Positions 37,842 through 50,742 of a stretch of DNA of 64,000 nucleotides are shown in pieces (the stretch's first letter is position 1; every line of letters starts with the position of its first letter). The stretch is from Panonychus citri. Taxonomy: Eukaryota; Arthropoda; Arachnida; Trombidiformes; Tetranychidae. Made by a program: the position numbers and the translations under genes. The stretch covers positions 868,001 to 932,000 of the forward strand of contig NW_026515547.1 in NCBI RefSeq assembly GCF_014898815.1, written 5' to 3'. The notes under the pieces are model-generated. The model worked only from the letters and a program-made list of their open reading frames with translations, was not told the origin of the DNA and ran no database searches.

Positions 37842-39198
37842 CGATAGTAAGAAGATAATGATAATAATTTCATTCAATTCACGATCTCCCATCTTTTACG
37901 CTATCATCATCTTTTATCATCCATCTTATTATCCTGATAATAATAACCAGCATCTGATTAGTGCACCAGAACCAATTCAGAGCTTACCCAGGTTTCTGAA
38001 TCAGATTAGAGATGATTCTGAAAGAGGATCAAGATTAACATCATGATCGCCATCATCATCATCAGGGTAACAATCTTCAACAAATGAACATCTTGACTCA
38101 TGATGATGATGAGATTGAGATAATGATGATAATAATTCAGTTCATTCACGTTCACAAGCACAAAAAGTTGAACAATTCATTTCATGGTGAAAAACCTTTT
38201 GAAAGGGAAAAAAATAACAATACAAAAATTCATAGATATTTATCTTGACCATCTCATGGACCATCATGTTCATATCCAACTGACCAATAAGGATAATATG
38301 ACAGAGACTTAACCTCCCATTTCAATGAATTTAAATTCTCACATGATAATTCAAAGGGAAGTTCATCTTCATTGTCATGAATTAAGTTTTCTTTTTCCTT
38401 TTCAATTCTATCACCTTTTTCTAGCATTCACCTTATTCACCCACTCAGGTTCTTCAATCTTCCCAAGAGGAAAAGCTACAAATTTCATGATGATATCTCT
38501 TTTCCCTCCCAGATTCATGTTCATTTTCAAATGTATATCATTACCATCATTATGAATCATGATCAATCAGATTGAAATGAAATATTATCCAGGGAACCAT
38601 TGAGGATTCATGATTATAATTATGATAACAATAAAAATCTTTCAGACAATTGAATTGTAAGTAAAATGAATCAATTCATTTTCTTGATTCTGATTCAGTC
38701 GAAAAGCAAAAGAAAACATTAACAACGAACCTTATGAATACTCAGAACTTTGAATGAATTATTTTCGTCTTCTTTTATCTAACAACCTTTACTTTCCTCA
38801 TCAGGTAACTTTTTGTATCTTTCTCATATAATAATAATATAATTTTTCCTATTCCCCTTCTCCTTCATCCTGAATGAACTTCATGAAAAGATTATCAAAC
38901 AATCATTTGATTGCTTACAAATATTACTAATAAAGTAACAGGCTAAATATAAACTCAATGATAATCCAATTTGAATATGCAGTTATACAAATGTAACCTC
39001 ATGCAAGGCACTAAGAGCAAAAACTTTTCCCTGGAATAGGAATCAGATTATTATTCGTTCATAGAAATTTGTATTTATCATGAAATTTAAATAATCTACC
39101 AGTAACATATCATAATAATAGAAATGTTATCATGATAAATTAGATTCTGTTAACAGGGTGGAAAAGAAAGTGATCTCTTCAGGATAAGAATCAGAAAT

Positions 39199-39201
<3 letters not shown>

Positions 39202-39244
<43 letters not shown>
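39202..39244. repeat. (CT)n microsatellite
   Basis: A perfect CT run of about 43 bp. Confidence 0.95.
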
Positions 39245-39247
<3 letters not shown>

Positions 39248-40761
39248 TTTGTTTCTTTCTTTTTCCACCGCGAAAAAAAAGGAAAGTTCTGATCAGAATT
39301 CTGGACAGAATAATAGAAAAAGATCTAATATGTTATTTTTTTCTCTATTCGATAGAAAAAAATAAGGTTTCTGTTTCTAAGATGAAGAGAAAAAAATCTT
39401 GAGGATGATGATGAAGATAAGATGAAAAGATGGAGAAAAAGAAAAGAAAACAAAAGACTTAATAGTTATTAGAACTTTTCTTTTTCTTTCCTTCGACAAC
39501 TTTTACTTTCGATTATATATTTTTTTATCTTCTAATGTTGACCTAATAATATATTACATCGTTTAAAGATAACGGAATGATAAAGGGATGAGAAAAGGTC
39601 TGAACATGATTGACCATTAATCGTAAGGTCTGTTTACATTATACCGATATTATTATTACCATTCAATTGATTGTTGACCATTTATTACATTTTATTTTAC
39701 TTTATTTTTTTCTTTCCCAACAATCAAATTGTGAATGATAATCATCAATTTTCATCTGATTTTCTCATCTGAGTGTGGTCAGTTTTGACCAATTGTGATA
39801 GTTGTTAATGATTACTACTCATTAATCATTCAGGTGCTTAAATTGTTTGGTATTAGTGTAATATTTATCTATCAAATAATTAACGCCTTTTTTTCATTTG
39901 ATATATTATTTTCATTCAGTTAACAATCACAATTAACAACATTTAGGAATTAACAAATTAAAAATTTGACCTTAATTTGATTATCTTAATATTATAATTG
40001 TGTTAATGATGATAAAGTTATTTTTTTTGGAAAATTGCTTTAAGTTGATCGGGTATGTAATTAATTAACTAATTAACTAAAATAGTGAGATGATATTTTG
40101 CTAACTCATTTGAGCTCAACAGCATAACGATTAGTTTAGCTACTTATTAGCAATTAGTTGATTGTTGATGTTTCATAACAATAAAACAGAGATTCAGAGG
40201 ATGTTGGAGAGAGAGAGAGAGAGAGAGAGGGTATTAGAACTTTTATCTAAGTTCATTACCTTTGAGACAACGAAGACAAAATCGTAAATGTCAAGCGAGT
40301 CGAACTGAATTATTTTGATATAATCAACTTTTAATGGAGAAAAATTTTGGACTTTTTCATTCGAACTGAAAATTAGATCAAAATGAATTATCAGAGATTG
40401 AGAAGCTGTCGGATCAAACCCTAATCTAATCAGAACTATTAATAAAATGGAAGATTATAATTTAAAGGATTATAATTATGACTTTCAACTGAGTTTTGGT
40501 TGAAGATTATGTTTGAATGACTAGAACAGTGACCAATGAAAAAGCTCAATATGATTAGATTGAAATGAAGTTACTGGAGATTTGTTATCAAAATTGTTGA
40601 TAATAATATTATGTCAACATTTAAATACTTAATTAGAAAATTTCGATAAAAAAAATCAAATTCGATCAGAGTGAAAATAGTAACGACATCTAGTGAGAAA
40701 AGAAAGAGCAAGAGAAAACTTTTCTTTCAAGATTTTCGTTACTTTTATCACTTTTACTTTC

Positions 40762-41088
40762 TGTTGGAATCTAGAAGCTTCTGATGTAACGTTAAAACCT
40801 AAAATTCAAACGTTGTAAAGTCAACTAGTTGATTTCCTTTTAATAGTCAAGGTGACTAGTGACGTTATCTACGTCATTGATTAAGGTAACCTTTGTCCTT
40901 GTTGTATATAAGGCTATGTAGATAAAATCAGTTACTACACTTAAAAACTTAATACCTGTCATAGTCACTCTCCAAATTAACCTTTCTCTTTGTTGTAACC
41001 CTTTACTTTTACCCTTCGTAATAAACTGTTCTATTCAGTATCGTGTGTGTGTATACATTTACTTCACAAGATCAACCACATCCTCACA
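40762..41088. mobile_element. Solo LTR of an LTR retrotransposon (327 bp)
   Basis: The element begins TGTTGGAATC and ends CCTCACA, giving TG...CA termini within short TGT/ACA inverted ends. It is flanked on both sides by the 5-bp direct repeat CTTTC (40757-40761 and 41089-41093), the size made by retroviral-type integrases. Read on the plus strand it has the regulatory parts of an LTR in order: TATATAAG box (about 40905-40912), AATAAA polyA signal (41020-41025), and a GT-rich stretch (GTGTGTGT, about 41044) that would be the downstream polyA element. No gag, pol or second LTR is present, and the flanking repeats match. The internal part was therefore most likely removed by LTR-LTR recombination. 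The family (copia or gypsy) cannot be fixed from the LTR alone. Confidence 0.88.
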
Positions 41089-41093
41089 CTTTC

Positions 41094-42704
41094 GAAACTG
41101 CTGATGAAGATTTGTTGAATTGTCTGTTCGACTTGGAACTAAAAAGTATCCGATATGGAGCTTGATATGTTTTGTGAATGAGCCGATAGATTTTTCAATC
41201 ACTCTCGTTCTCTTTATTCAAATGCAGAACATTCGGTACAGTCCCGCTCTTCCTGTCAACTCTTCGTGTTCACGTATCCATTTTTTCGTGTTGATGATAT
41301 GATGAGATTGCTAATCGACATTGTGATTAGTGATGATTTGCATTCAGCGAATACTATTGACTTCATCAGTCAGAATCAATGGAGGTATTAGTGTTCTTGA
41401 AGCCAAATAAGTATAAGATGAGAATCGCTCTGCCTTTTTTTGCCGTTTTTCAAGGCTGCAAAGTGATCTAATGATCATAATAATTCGTATATGTTTCGAT
41501 CTGCTATTTAATGAGTATTTCCCCCTCCATTTTTATACTCTGTTTCATGTTAGATTTGTAATTTCTACCAAGACTCTTTTATGTTTTGTCAAAATTCTAA
41601 TAGAGGGCAGAATATGTTCCAATAGTTAAAGGTTAAGTTCGAATGTTGTTAATATTTGGTTCTAACGTAATGTCGATTATTCAATTATTTAAGCTATCAA
41701 CTTGTTCCAAAGGAACTATAATTATTCTCGGTAATAAACTATCGAACTTTAAATTTGAAGAACTATCAAAACCATTGGTTGATAGAAATGAGTCTTCGAG
41801 TTCAATTTTCGAAACTTATTTCAAATCATAACTCAGCTAACAGAATTTTAGATATATGATTTGGAAAGTTTTTAATGATCAATTCTGAAAAATGGATTCA
41901 TGCTAAAATCGACATTACACTTTCTGGCTACCTTTCTATTAGATAATTTAGATTGATTATCGAAATTAAAAGAGAAAACTAATAATCTTTTCTTCATTTA
42001 TTTTGATCATAATAACATTCAGATGATGGAGACGAAGTGACTTTAATGTATGCAAAACATGAGGTAAGATCAATTTTGATTAATATCTAATTCACTCGGT
42101 AAACCCTAATCTTGAACATTCACCATCACATGGAGACTTTGAATTGGGCTAATGAGTTAACCTGATGAAAATTAATTACAAAAAGTTAATATTGGAAAAG
42201 AAATGGAAAAAATTTCACCATTGGCAAATATCTCATTCTCATGGAAATCATGGAAACTCTATGACCAACGGAATCAATTTCATCAAAAGAACAAAATATA
42301 AAATAACAAAAATTGAATTCTATTCTGATAGAAATTGAGCAAGAAAATCATTCACCAAGTTATATAATACGTTTCTTGATGATATCATGAAAACACCATG
42401 AAACATGATGAATTTGAAGAGAGAAAGAGAGGAAGAGAGAGAGCAGAAAAATAGAAAGAAAGAAAACTCTCTCTTCTCTTCCACGATAAATAATGTCAAA
42501 GGATAAGGAAGATAAAGACGATAATGATAAAAGGGGGTCAAAGGAAGTTGAATAGTAGGATGATAAAAAAGTGCTCCGTATCTGGATAGAGGATAAACTA
42601 AGCTCGTAATAAAAAGGAACCTCAATTCCTATATTTTTGTTCAATTACTTTATTCATGAAAGATGAAGATGGAGATTTAAAGAGATTGCGTTACAAAACG
42701 AAGA

Positions 42705-42760
<56 letters not shown>

Positions 42761-44448
42761 CTCGTCTTCTCCATCCTCATCCTCATCCTCATATACAAAC
42801 ACACACATAGAGTACAAATCTATGTTGACTGGCCTTCTAAGTATTGATCAAGGATCAGAGATGCTTCATACGATTCTGCTCTTTCCCTCTATACATTTCT
42901 CTCAATTTTATCTTCCTCATCCTCATCCTCATCCTTATCCTCATCCTCCCTCTCCACCACCTCCTCCTCCCACTCTCACTTAAGTCTCTTATTTTTTTTT
43001 CATTGTTAACTTTGCCTTCCATTGATCAACATTTACTCTTCAACGTAACTTTTATCTTTTTGTTTTTTTCTTGTTTGTGTTTTTGTTTACAATCAACCAT
43101 CTGATTGCCGGTTAACATAAACAACAATCAAATCCAATCATTTGAAAATTAATTCAACAACAACAACAATTACAAAAAAGACAAACCCAATTATGTTAAC
43201 AATTATTAAGCGAGTGAGAAAAAAAAATCAATCCTAATAGTATTAGAATTACTAACAATTAATTAACTCTTGTTAATCATCACCAATCAATCTCGTAATG
43301 ACCACAATCAACTAATAATTAACTTTTTGTTTCACTTTGATAAGTTTTCTTTTCTGTTGTTTCTCTTGCAACAATTAAATCATATTATTATTATTAATAT
43401 ATGTAGATGATATTAGTAAAATCAACAACATGATTAAGTGATTGAAATCAAGTGATTAATTGAATAACACGTTAACAATCAGGACAAACAATCAACTAGT
43501 CCCAACAACAAACTCCTTCTCATCCTCATCTTCATCATCCTATTGTTTCAATTGATAATTTATTTCCAATAATTATGGAATCAAAAAGATCAAAAGTTTT
43601 TGTTTTGTTTTGTTTTTTTCTGTATGAAAATTGAAATTTCATGGAAGTGAAAAGTTTTTAGTTAAAAAGAAAAGTTCTGAACAAAGATGCAATTAAATTC
43701 TGAAAACGAATCAAAAAACGATATAAAAGTTTACTAGTGAATCACAATTAGCACAATAATCAAAATAGATTGTCATGATTTAGCAATTATTAGTCTTTAA
43801 ATTGATGAAAAATGTAACCTTTTCATCAACGATTTTACAATTAATTCTTAAAACAATTTAAATGATCAGTTTTTGTTTTAAATTGAATCAAAAATTTTTT
43901 CTGCTGTTACAACAAAATTAATCGCCAACAATACAAAATCAATTCCTCCTATTAACCTAATTATTATTGATATCGACAAGAACAACAAAAACAACAACAA
44001 CATCATCATCATCACCTTTCCACTCCCTCATAACACTGCCAACACCAGCACCCATGTTATTATTATAAACCACGAAATATAATCAAAAATTTCGTTGGTC
44101 AATATATGAACAAAAGGCTAACCCAACCCTGCCCAAGAGCCATTGATTAGTTAATTGTTTACTTGAGCATATTATCATTTGTATGAGAACTACAAATTGA
44201 ACATTTGAGATTCCATTGAAAAAAAAAGATACGATGAAACGAGAAACTTTGATATCTCTTTTGATGATTTCATAGATTGGAAATACTAATATTTTGAAAT
44301 TAATATTAATAGATTGAAACTTAGATGAGAATTATTATATAATTACAATTATCGATAATAGAATAAGAAAATTTTAAATTGTTGTTGATCAATTGTCTCT
44401 TTTTATTAAATCATAACTCGGATTTAAGTTGAATCACAAGACAATTAA
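41094..44448. other. Region between the solo LTR and the SLC4A11-like 5' end
   Basis: From 41094 to about 41990 the DNA is unusually free of GAT/ATC triplets, with two frames of about 60 codons (41120-41302 and 41643-41831) and no domain I recognise; it may be an old inserted element. From 42000 onward the triplet-rich background returns, with a CT run at 42710-42755. No gene is supported. Confidence 0.5.
42710..42755. repeat. (CT)n microsatellite
   Basis: A perfect CT run of about 46 bp. Confidence 0.95.
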
Positions 44449-45417
44449 GTGAGTATCTCTCACTCTAGTATGTTGTTCATTTGCAAGTCCAAGTTGAAAG
44501 TTTCATTTGTTATCAACTATCCTGCCAAATTAACAACAACAACAACAACACCAACAACAACATCAACATCAACATCATCCATATCCCAACAATCACCACC
44601 ACCATCAGAATCCACCACAAAATCAACAACAATCATCTTCATCATCTTATTAATAAATATTATCACTGGTTCATCACGAACAACCAGCAACAGTGATTTA
44701 CCTCGGCCTACCTCCACATCGTCCACCTCCTTTTTATCATCTTTATCTTCATCATCATCATCATCATCTTCTTCTTCTTCTTCTTCATTATCATCATTCT
44801 CATCATTAGCACCATTAATATTTCAACTCATTGTTTCAATAATTTTCCTCAATTCTTATCACCATCCACCCAGTGTGAGCACCACCGTTGATAATAATAA
44901 CAACAAAGGTATCCACATCTCTAGTGCCAGTAAAAGTAAATCAATTAACACCAACAATCAATTGATTATATTAATAATTCTGGTTAATAGTTTATTTTAT
45001 GATCATAACCTTGTTCAAGAACTTGATTATCATCAGTATCATCATCATTGTTATCACCATCATCAAAAACACCAACATCAACAACTACAATCAAATTATT
45101 GGCTTAGATTATTATCATTATTAAATTTATTATTATTCTCGCAATTAGTTAATTGTTTATCTTTAACGACACATTCATTGTCATTCTTGTTATTATTATC
45201 AATCTTATTGTTATCTTTGTTAATTAGAACATCAAATTGGTTAGAATTTTTTTCATTCTTCTCATCATTATCTTCATCATCTAAGGATTATCATCATTTA
45301 CCAATAGAGAGAGTGTAACGTGTTCCCAAACTCGAACTTCGTTAATTTAAGTGCCTTAAAAATCTGTTGATTGTTGAGTTTTTTTTTCTCTCTTCTTCAT
45401 TTTCGTTCTTTCTTGAG
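44449..45417 (+). other. Possible 5' UTR intron or leader of the SLC4A11-like gene
   Basis: GTGAGTATCT at 44449 looks like a splice donor. A long pyrimidine tract ends in TTCTTTCTTGAG at 45417, and the start codon of the SLC4A11-like exon follows 55 bases later. The 289-codon open frame in between (44449-45318) is almost entirely Ser, Thr, Leu, Ile and His coded by ACA/ATC/TCA triplets, so I treat it as repeat-driven and non-coding. The intron reading is an inference from the two splice-like sites. Confidence 0.3.
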
Positions 45418-45472
45418 AGATATTCTCTTTTTTCTCATTCGATTAGTTTTTTATTCTATCGCCAATTCCAAA

Positions 45473-46705
45473 ATGACCCTTAAACCAACTCGAACTCCTT
45501 CTGATCCCTTACCTGAAGAGGACGAATCTTCAATATCAATATCAATGATGGATTCGGAGCCTCAAATGAGGTCAACATGTTCACTTCCAATGTCCGTTAT
45601 GGAATCACAAAGTTCACCTCCAACACGATCTTCCTTTGTTAGGGGAGGTAAAGTGGGTGGTAGTGTTCATGGGAATAGTAGTGGTGGTGGAGGAGGAAGT
45701 AGAGGTGGTGTTAGTTCAAGTTCCATGGGCCAATCGGGTTCTGTACCTATTGGTATGTGTGAAACAATGGCTAACACCAATACGATGACTTCTCCTTCAT
45801 CTACGATTACAAGTAATTCCTCTTCGTCGATTTCAAGTCCCCTTGGAGGAGGTTCAGATCCTATTGGTACATCTTCTGGACGAGGGCAGATGACCAGTGG
45901 AGGGCGAGAAGGTGGAGGAGGAGGTGTGACTGGAGGTGAAAGAGTAACTGGTTCATTTCGTCGTGATCATGGAACCATTATCTCAATCACATCGGCACCA
46001 CCCACTCCAGCTCATTCACCAGATCCTGATGGTATCCACCGGTCAACAGGTAATTTAACCTTAACCTACCGGTCAAGTTCAAATGGAGCTGGACTTAATG
46101 CTATTCCTGTTTCTTCAGGTCGTCTAAGTGCTTCAGCGGGTGTCAATATAAGTGGATCAATGGGTAATGTAGGTAATAGTGGTTCCAATGGATACAATTC
46201 ATCAACTGGAACAGTTGATAGAGGAGGAGGTGGAGGAGGGATCGGACCAGGAGGCCTTGACTCGGGAACATCTCTTAACCTTGCCGGTTCTCCGGCAGGT
46301 AGCTCAACCCTTTCCGCTTCCGGTGGAATTGGTCGTTCCCCTCGAAAAAGTGTTCAATATGCACCTAATCCCAATAGTGCTGTTCGTCGGCGAGGTTCAA
46401 CAATAACTGGCCGACGAAAATCTCGTGAACTTATGCCAGGTCCTATTCGTCGAGCAAGTCAAGTGCTCATTAGCCTAACAAGTCCCGATGGTGCTTCTCT
46501 TCACGGTGAATGTTCTAGACGGGATTCTCGAATTGTTCCTCAAATAACTCTTCTTAATACCAATATACAGAGACTTCCAATGAAAGATTTTGGTGCCGAG
46601 GTTCGAGCCTCAATGGATGTTGACCAATTTCTTCAACAAGCCGTTTTACTACTTGATATTCAAGAAACATCATTGGAAGGAATCGTTGATCGAATGGTTA
46701 AAAAG
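45473..46705 (+). CDS. SLC4A11-like transporter, N-terminal coding exon (3' partial)
   Basis: ATG to a clean donor (AAA AAG|GTAAGT), 411 codons, phase 0. SLC4A11 is a plasma-membrane transporter of the bicarbonate-transporter superfamily, known in mammals for boron-, NH3/H+- and water-related conductance. The last 55 residues identify it: ITLLNTNIQRLPMKDFGAEV, then RASMDVDQFLQQAVLLLDIQ and ETSLEGIVDRMVKK. These align, to my recollection, with the start of the cytoplasmic domain of SLC4A11, including the FxxE(V/I)RA...(D)LDxFLxQA pattern. The preceding 350 residues are disordered: Ser/Gly-rich with poly-Gly runs (about residues 60-80 and 145-160) and then a basic stretch (PRKSVQYAPN, RRRGSTITGRRKSRE) with likely kinase sites. 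Mammalian SLC4A11 has a much shorter leader. The chosen Met precedes MTLKPTRTPS; the frame is open 34 codons further up but only with hydrophobic, pyrimidine-tract residues. The other exons were not found in the window. Confidence 0.75.
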
Positions 46706-47032
46706 GTAAGTTCATAATTTTTATCAATCAAATTTATTATTCATTCACTTGAAAAACGAACTTTTTGTTTCTCGATAAATTCAATTGCGACACATTTTTG
46801 ACAAAAAATCACCTGAAACACGAATTTCACACCTTTGGGTAAATAACATCTCGTTGATAAACAATTCGAATTGATTAATTATCATGATAACTGTCATTCC
46901 CTTTTTTGGTTCATAATTAATGTTCATGTTTTCACCTCGATGATTATTATTGAAACTTGGAATCCACCTACTTGCCCACCTTCCGATTTCTCTGATTTAT
47001 CTTCATCATCATCTCTTTAATGTCTTAATGAA

Positions 47033-47056
47033 AGAGAGAGAGAGAGAGAGAGAGAG
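47033..47056. repeat. (AG)n microsatellite
   Basis: A perfect AG run of about 24 bp shortly after the SLC4A11-like donor. Confidence 0.93.
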
Positions 47057-48177
47057 AAATAAGAATTAGAAAAAATTTCTTACCGAGATATTGACCTTAA
47101 TTCACTATTTGGTTCTTGTTGCTCAGTTAATTAGGAACTCATACCATGATCAGCATGATGAAAATGAACCAGAAATGAAGATGGCGGTGATAGCATTGAT
47201 GGATAATAAAAAAATCGTATCATCATTATTTTTCCATGTGATGTGAATAGTATCATGATAAAGATTGGATGGAAAAGAGAGATGAAGATGAGAATCAGCA
47301 TGATGATGAATAGTCAACTTTTAAGAAGATTAACCAAATGTTCTGATGATTATTATTATTATTGTTTGTTCTGATTCCAATGAAATATCATTAACCATAA
47401 AATCTGATACAATCAAGATCATTCATGAAAAGAGAAAGTGAGAGAAAGAGAAAGATCCAGATTCGATTATGGTTCGATGCAGATTGTTCATTTAATCAGG
47501 CTCAGTTTACCAGGGAATTGAACTCAACGAAAAAGTGAACTCACGATTACCATGATGAAGATGAAGATGATGATTATCATCATCTTACTGAAAGAAAGAT
47601 AATAAAGTTACAGTAAATTGTTATTTCGAAAAATTTTTTCTCTCTTCCTTAAATATAATAGCCATTGGGTAAGTGCTCGTTGTTTTATCAGGGAGAAAAA
47701 GGATTTTCTTAATTCTCTGAATAAATCTCATTCCAATCTACAACTAATCAGAACTAAAACTACGTGCTAATGATCAATGTTCACATCGTGAAAATTATCA
47801 TGAAAAACTTATTAAGATATTCAATTTATCGGTTTCATAGAACTGGATGAGAGAGAGAGAGAAAAAAAAAGTTCTAACAAGTTCGAGTAAACCATCTAAT
47901 GAATGTAATTCCGATAATAATAATTGTCAAGTTCATTAATGAATTGTGATAATAATGAATATCAAGATTCATATATTTTGATTATGTTAATTTTTCTCAC
48001 TCTCACTTTCTACCTCTGTTGTTAACTAATCACAAGGTAACAACAATTTAAATCAGTCAACCATTAACTTTAACATGGTAATGATAATGTTCAATGATCA
48101 GGATGAAACAACAATCTAATAACATTATTATTAACAAGGTAACAATTACAATTAACTAACTAATCAGACATCTTACA

Positions 48178-48205
48178 TAATAATAATAATAATAATAATA
48201 ATAAT
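48178..48205. repeat. (AAT)n triplet microsatellite
   Basis: A perfect ATA/TAA triplet run of about 27 bp, distinct from the ATC/GAT triplets that dominate elsewhere. Confidence 0.85.
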
Positions 48206-50673
48206 ATAACCATGATGATAATCCAATTAACCAGTAATCAAATCTCTAGAACTGGTTTAACATTGATTCTGATTGATTACCTGAATAATCAGTTGAAAAG
48301 TGTCTAATAATCAAAGTGATCAAGTTTATCGTCAATCAAATTTGATCAACTATGAAAAAATGTTACACATTGATAGTAATTAAATGATCAAACATTATCA
48401 TCATGATTAATAAATTGGATAATAATAAATGACAAACTAATTATAATTAATGATGACATTTTATTTTTAAACAAATTTCCGTTAATATAACTAATTAACA
48501 ATTTAGCAAGAAAAAAAAATTCAACCTGACCAAAGGTAAATATTGATATTATATCATAATAATTGTAACTACTTAATAGTTAATTTAATACATTGATTGT
48601 TTTATCAGACAAAATGATAACATTTCAATTTGAATATTGATTAAACAATTAAGTAATTGTGAGGTTTAATGATTAACTCTCAGCACTTACATATATAGAC
48701 ATTATCTTCATTTGATTGTTGATAAATATCACATTAACTCAATTGATTGTGATTAACTGTTTAAGGTTTTTTTTTCCTGGTTGTTGTTAATTTCAATTAG
48801 TTGATTATCATTAAATCATCGTTACATTGAAAATAAAAATCATCTTAATGGTTATTACACCTTTATAATAATAATATAATTCACCCATTCAAACTGCCAC
48901 TTGATTAACTAAACAATCAAATTAGCTAATCAATTTAAATAATAGCTTAATAACAATTTAACACACACACACACATATATATACAAATACACCTTGAGAA
49001 GTGGTTACCATTAAAAGTGTTTAATGTAACTAATCAATTACTAAATGTTTACTAAAATCATCAACAATCAATGAGTAAATCACACAATCAGTATAATAAA
49101 TTATTTCCAATTGAAAAGTTTTTCTAGTTTTGTTTTTACTTTCGATCTTGTAAAACTTTTCCTTTCGAGTTACGAACTCGAAAAAATTAATATCAAAGAA
49201 AACGGAATAAAATTTACTCTCAATTCGTTAATTGAATTTGATAGAATTTTTTTTTCACGATAATTTATTAATAGCAATTAACATGATGGTTTCTGATTAA
49301 CTGAGAAAACTATTTACCTCTAACTGATGTAAAGGTGAATAGGGAAACAAAAAGTTGAGGTAAAAATTTGTGATTCTATGATCATAATTGTTTCCCATTA
49401 GGTTAATACAATTGATATATAACATGATAACCTTATTTGATTACTCTGATGAACATGAGACAGATAAAGATTAGATTAAGTTAATTGTGATTAATATGAT
49501 GAATGATTATCATCACAATTATCTAATTGATTAGGAGGAGAGGAAGAAAAAAAATTTTCACCTTTACTCAATTGTGTGATTACAATTAATTAATAGTTTC
49601 CCTTTTTTTTCATAGTAATAAGTGAGTATAACATTAAGTTGAATTGAATTGAGTATTCAATTGATCATGATCATCATGGATTTGTGATCATGATCATGAT
49701 TGTATCAATTACTTATTGATTCAAATAAATGTATTAATCAGCAATAATATTAACCTTGTTTTTCACCATTAACATGAAGATGATGATGATGATAAATTGT
49801 ATATTATTAGATGAAATTAAATCAATAAGATGAAGATGAGGAAATTGTTATCATCATCATCAATGGCATCTATTATATCACCATGAACAAGTAATGAAAG
49901 ATTTGCACTTAGATCGTTATTAGATCTAGAACTTTTCTCTCTCACTCTCTCGTTCTCTGCCTTTGATTGTGTTTAGATCATCAGAAAATAATAATCAAGA
50001 TGAAAAGATAATTCAAATTATTATTAATATGACGATCATCTATCAGATCATCATCATCATAATCGAGTAATTCAATCAGAGATTCAAAGATGAAAAAATG
50101 AACTTCATGGAGACTTGAGTTAGAATTTGGGAAGATTGAGAATTTTTTTCTTCGAGTTGAAATTCAACTTTTTTTTACCTCCATTTTGCAGCTTACATGA
50201 TGATCCAATGATGATAATGGTATTATGAGTCAGTCTGTTGAGGATAATCTGTAACAATCAAGTTAAATAACAAGTTGGATTAAGGTGAACGATGAAAATG
50301 TCAAGTTCTGATAATGTATTGTAGGTACATTCATTAACCATGATATCAATTGTTTTCATATTTTTTTGAAAATCGATGGAGAAAAAGTTTTTCTTTCCTT
50401 TTCTCTCTTTTTTTTCGTTTTTTTCATGAGAGATGAAGTTCTGATAAATTCAGGTTAGTAACTCATCATGTTTATCATCATCATCATAAATTATTGGGTA
50501 AAAAACAAAAGGAAATGATGAGAAGAACATGAGAGAAAAATATCAAAGTTGATTACATTTTCTATCAATTCTTGCTCCATGGAAAAGCATATAATTCATA
50601 CATCCTTTCATGAAGTTTCTCAATCATCATCATCATCTTAATGGACAAATGAAATCTCAGGTTTTTCAACAAT

Positions 50674-50679
<6 letters not shown>

Positions 50680-50738
<59 letters not shown>
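50680..50738. repeat. (AG)n microsatellite, 59 bp
   Basis: A perfect AG run of about 59 bp. Confidence 0.96.

Positions 50739-50742
<4 letters not shown>

Larger units (their letters stand above)
33563..40761. other. Non-coding stretch up to the solo LTR
   Basis: No gene is supported. The stretch is rich in ATC/GAT triplets and holds the longest CT and AG microsatellites of the window (36391-36470 and 36771-36862) and a perfect hairpin at 37813-37841. Confidence 0.6.

Noticed and set aside
44449..45318. A 289-codon open frame just upstream of the SLC4A11-like exon
   Set aside because: It starts at a GTG that looks like a splice donor and encodes mostly Ser, Thr, Leu, Ile and His from triplet runs. 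No domain is present. More likely a leader or intron.
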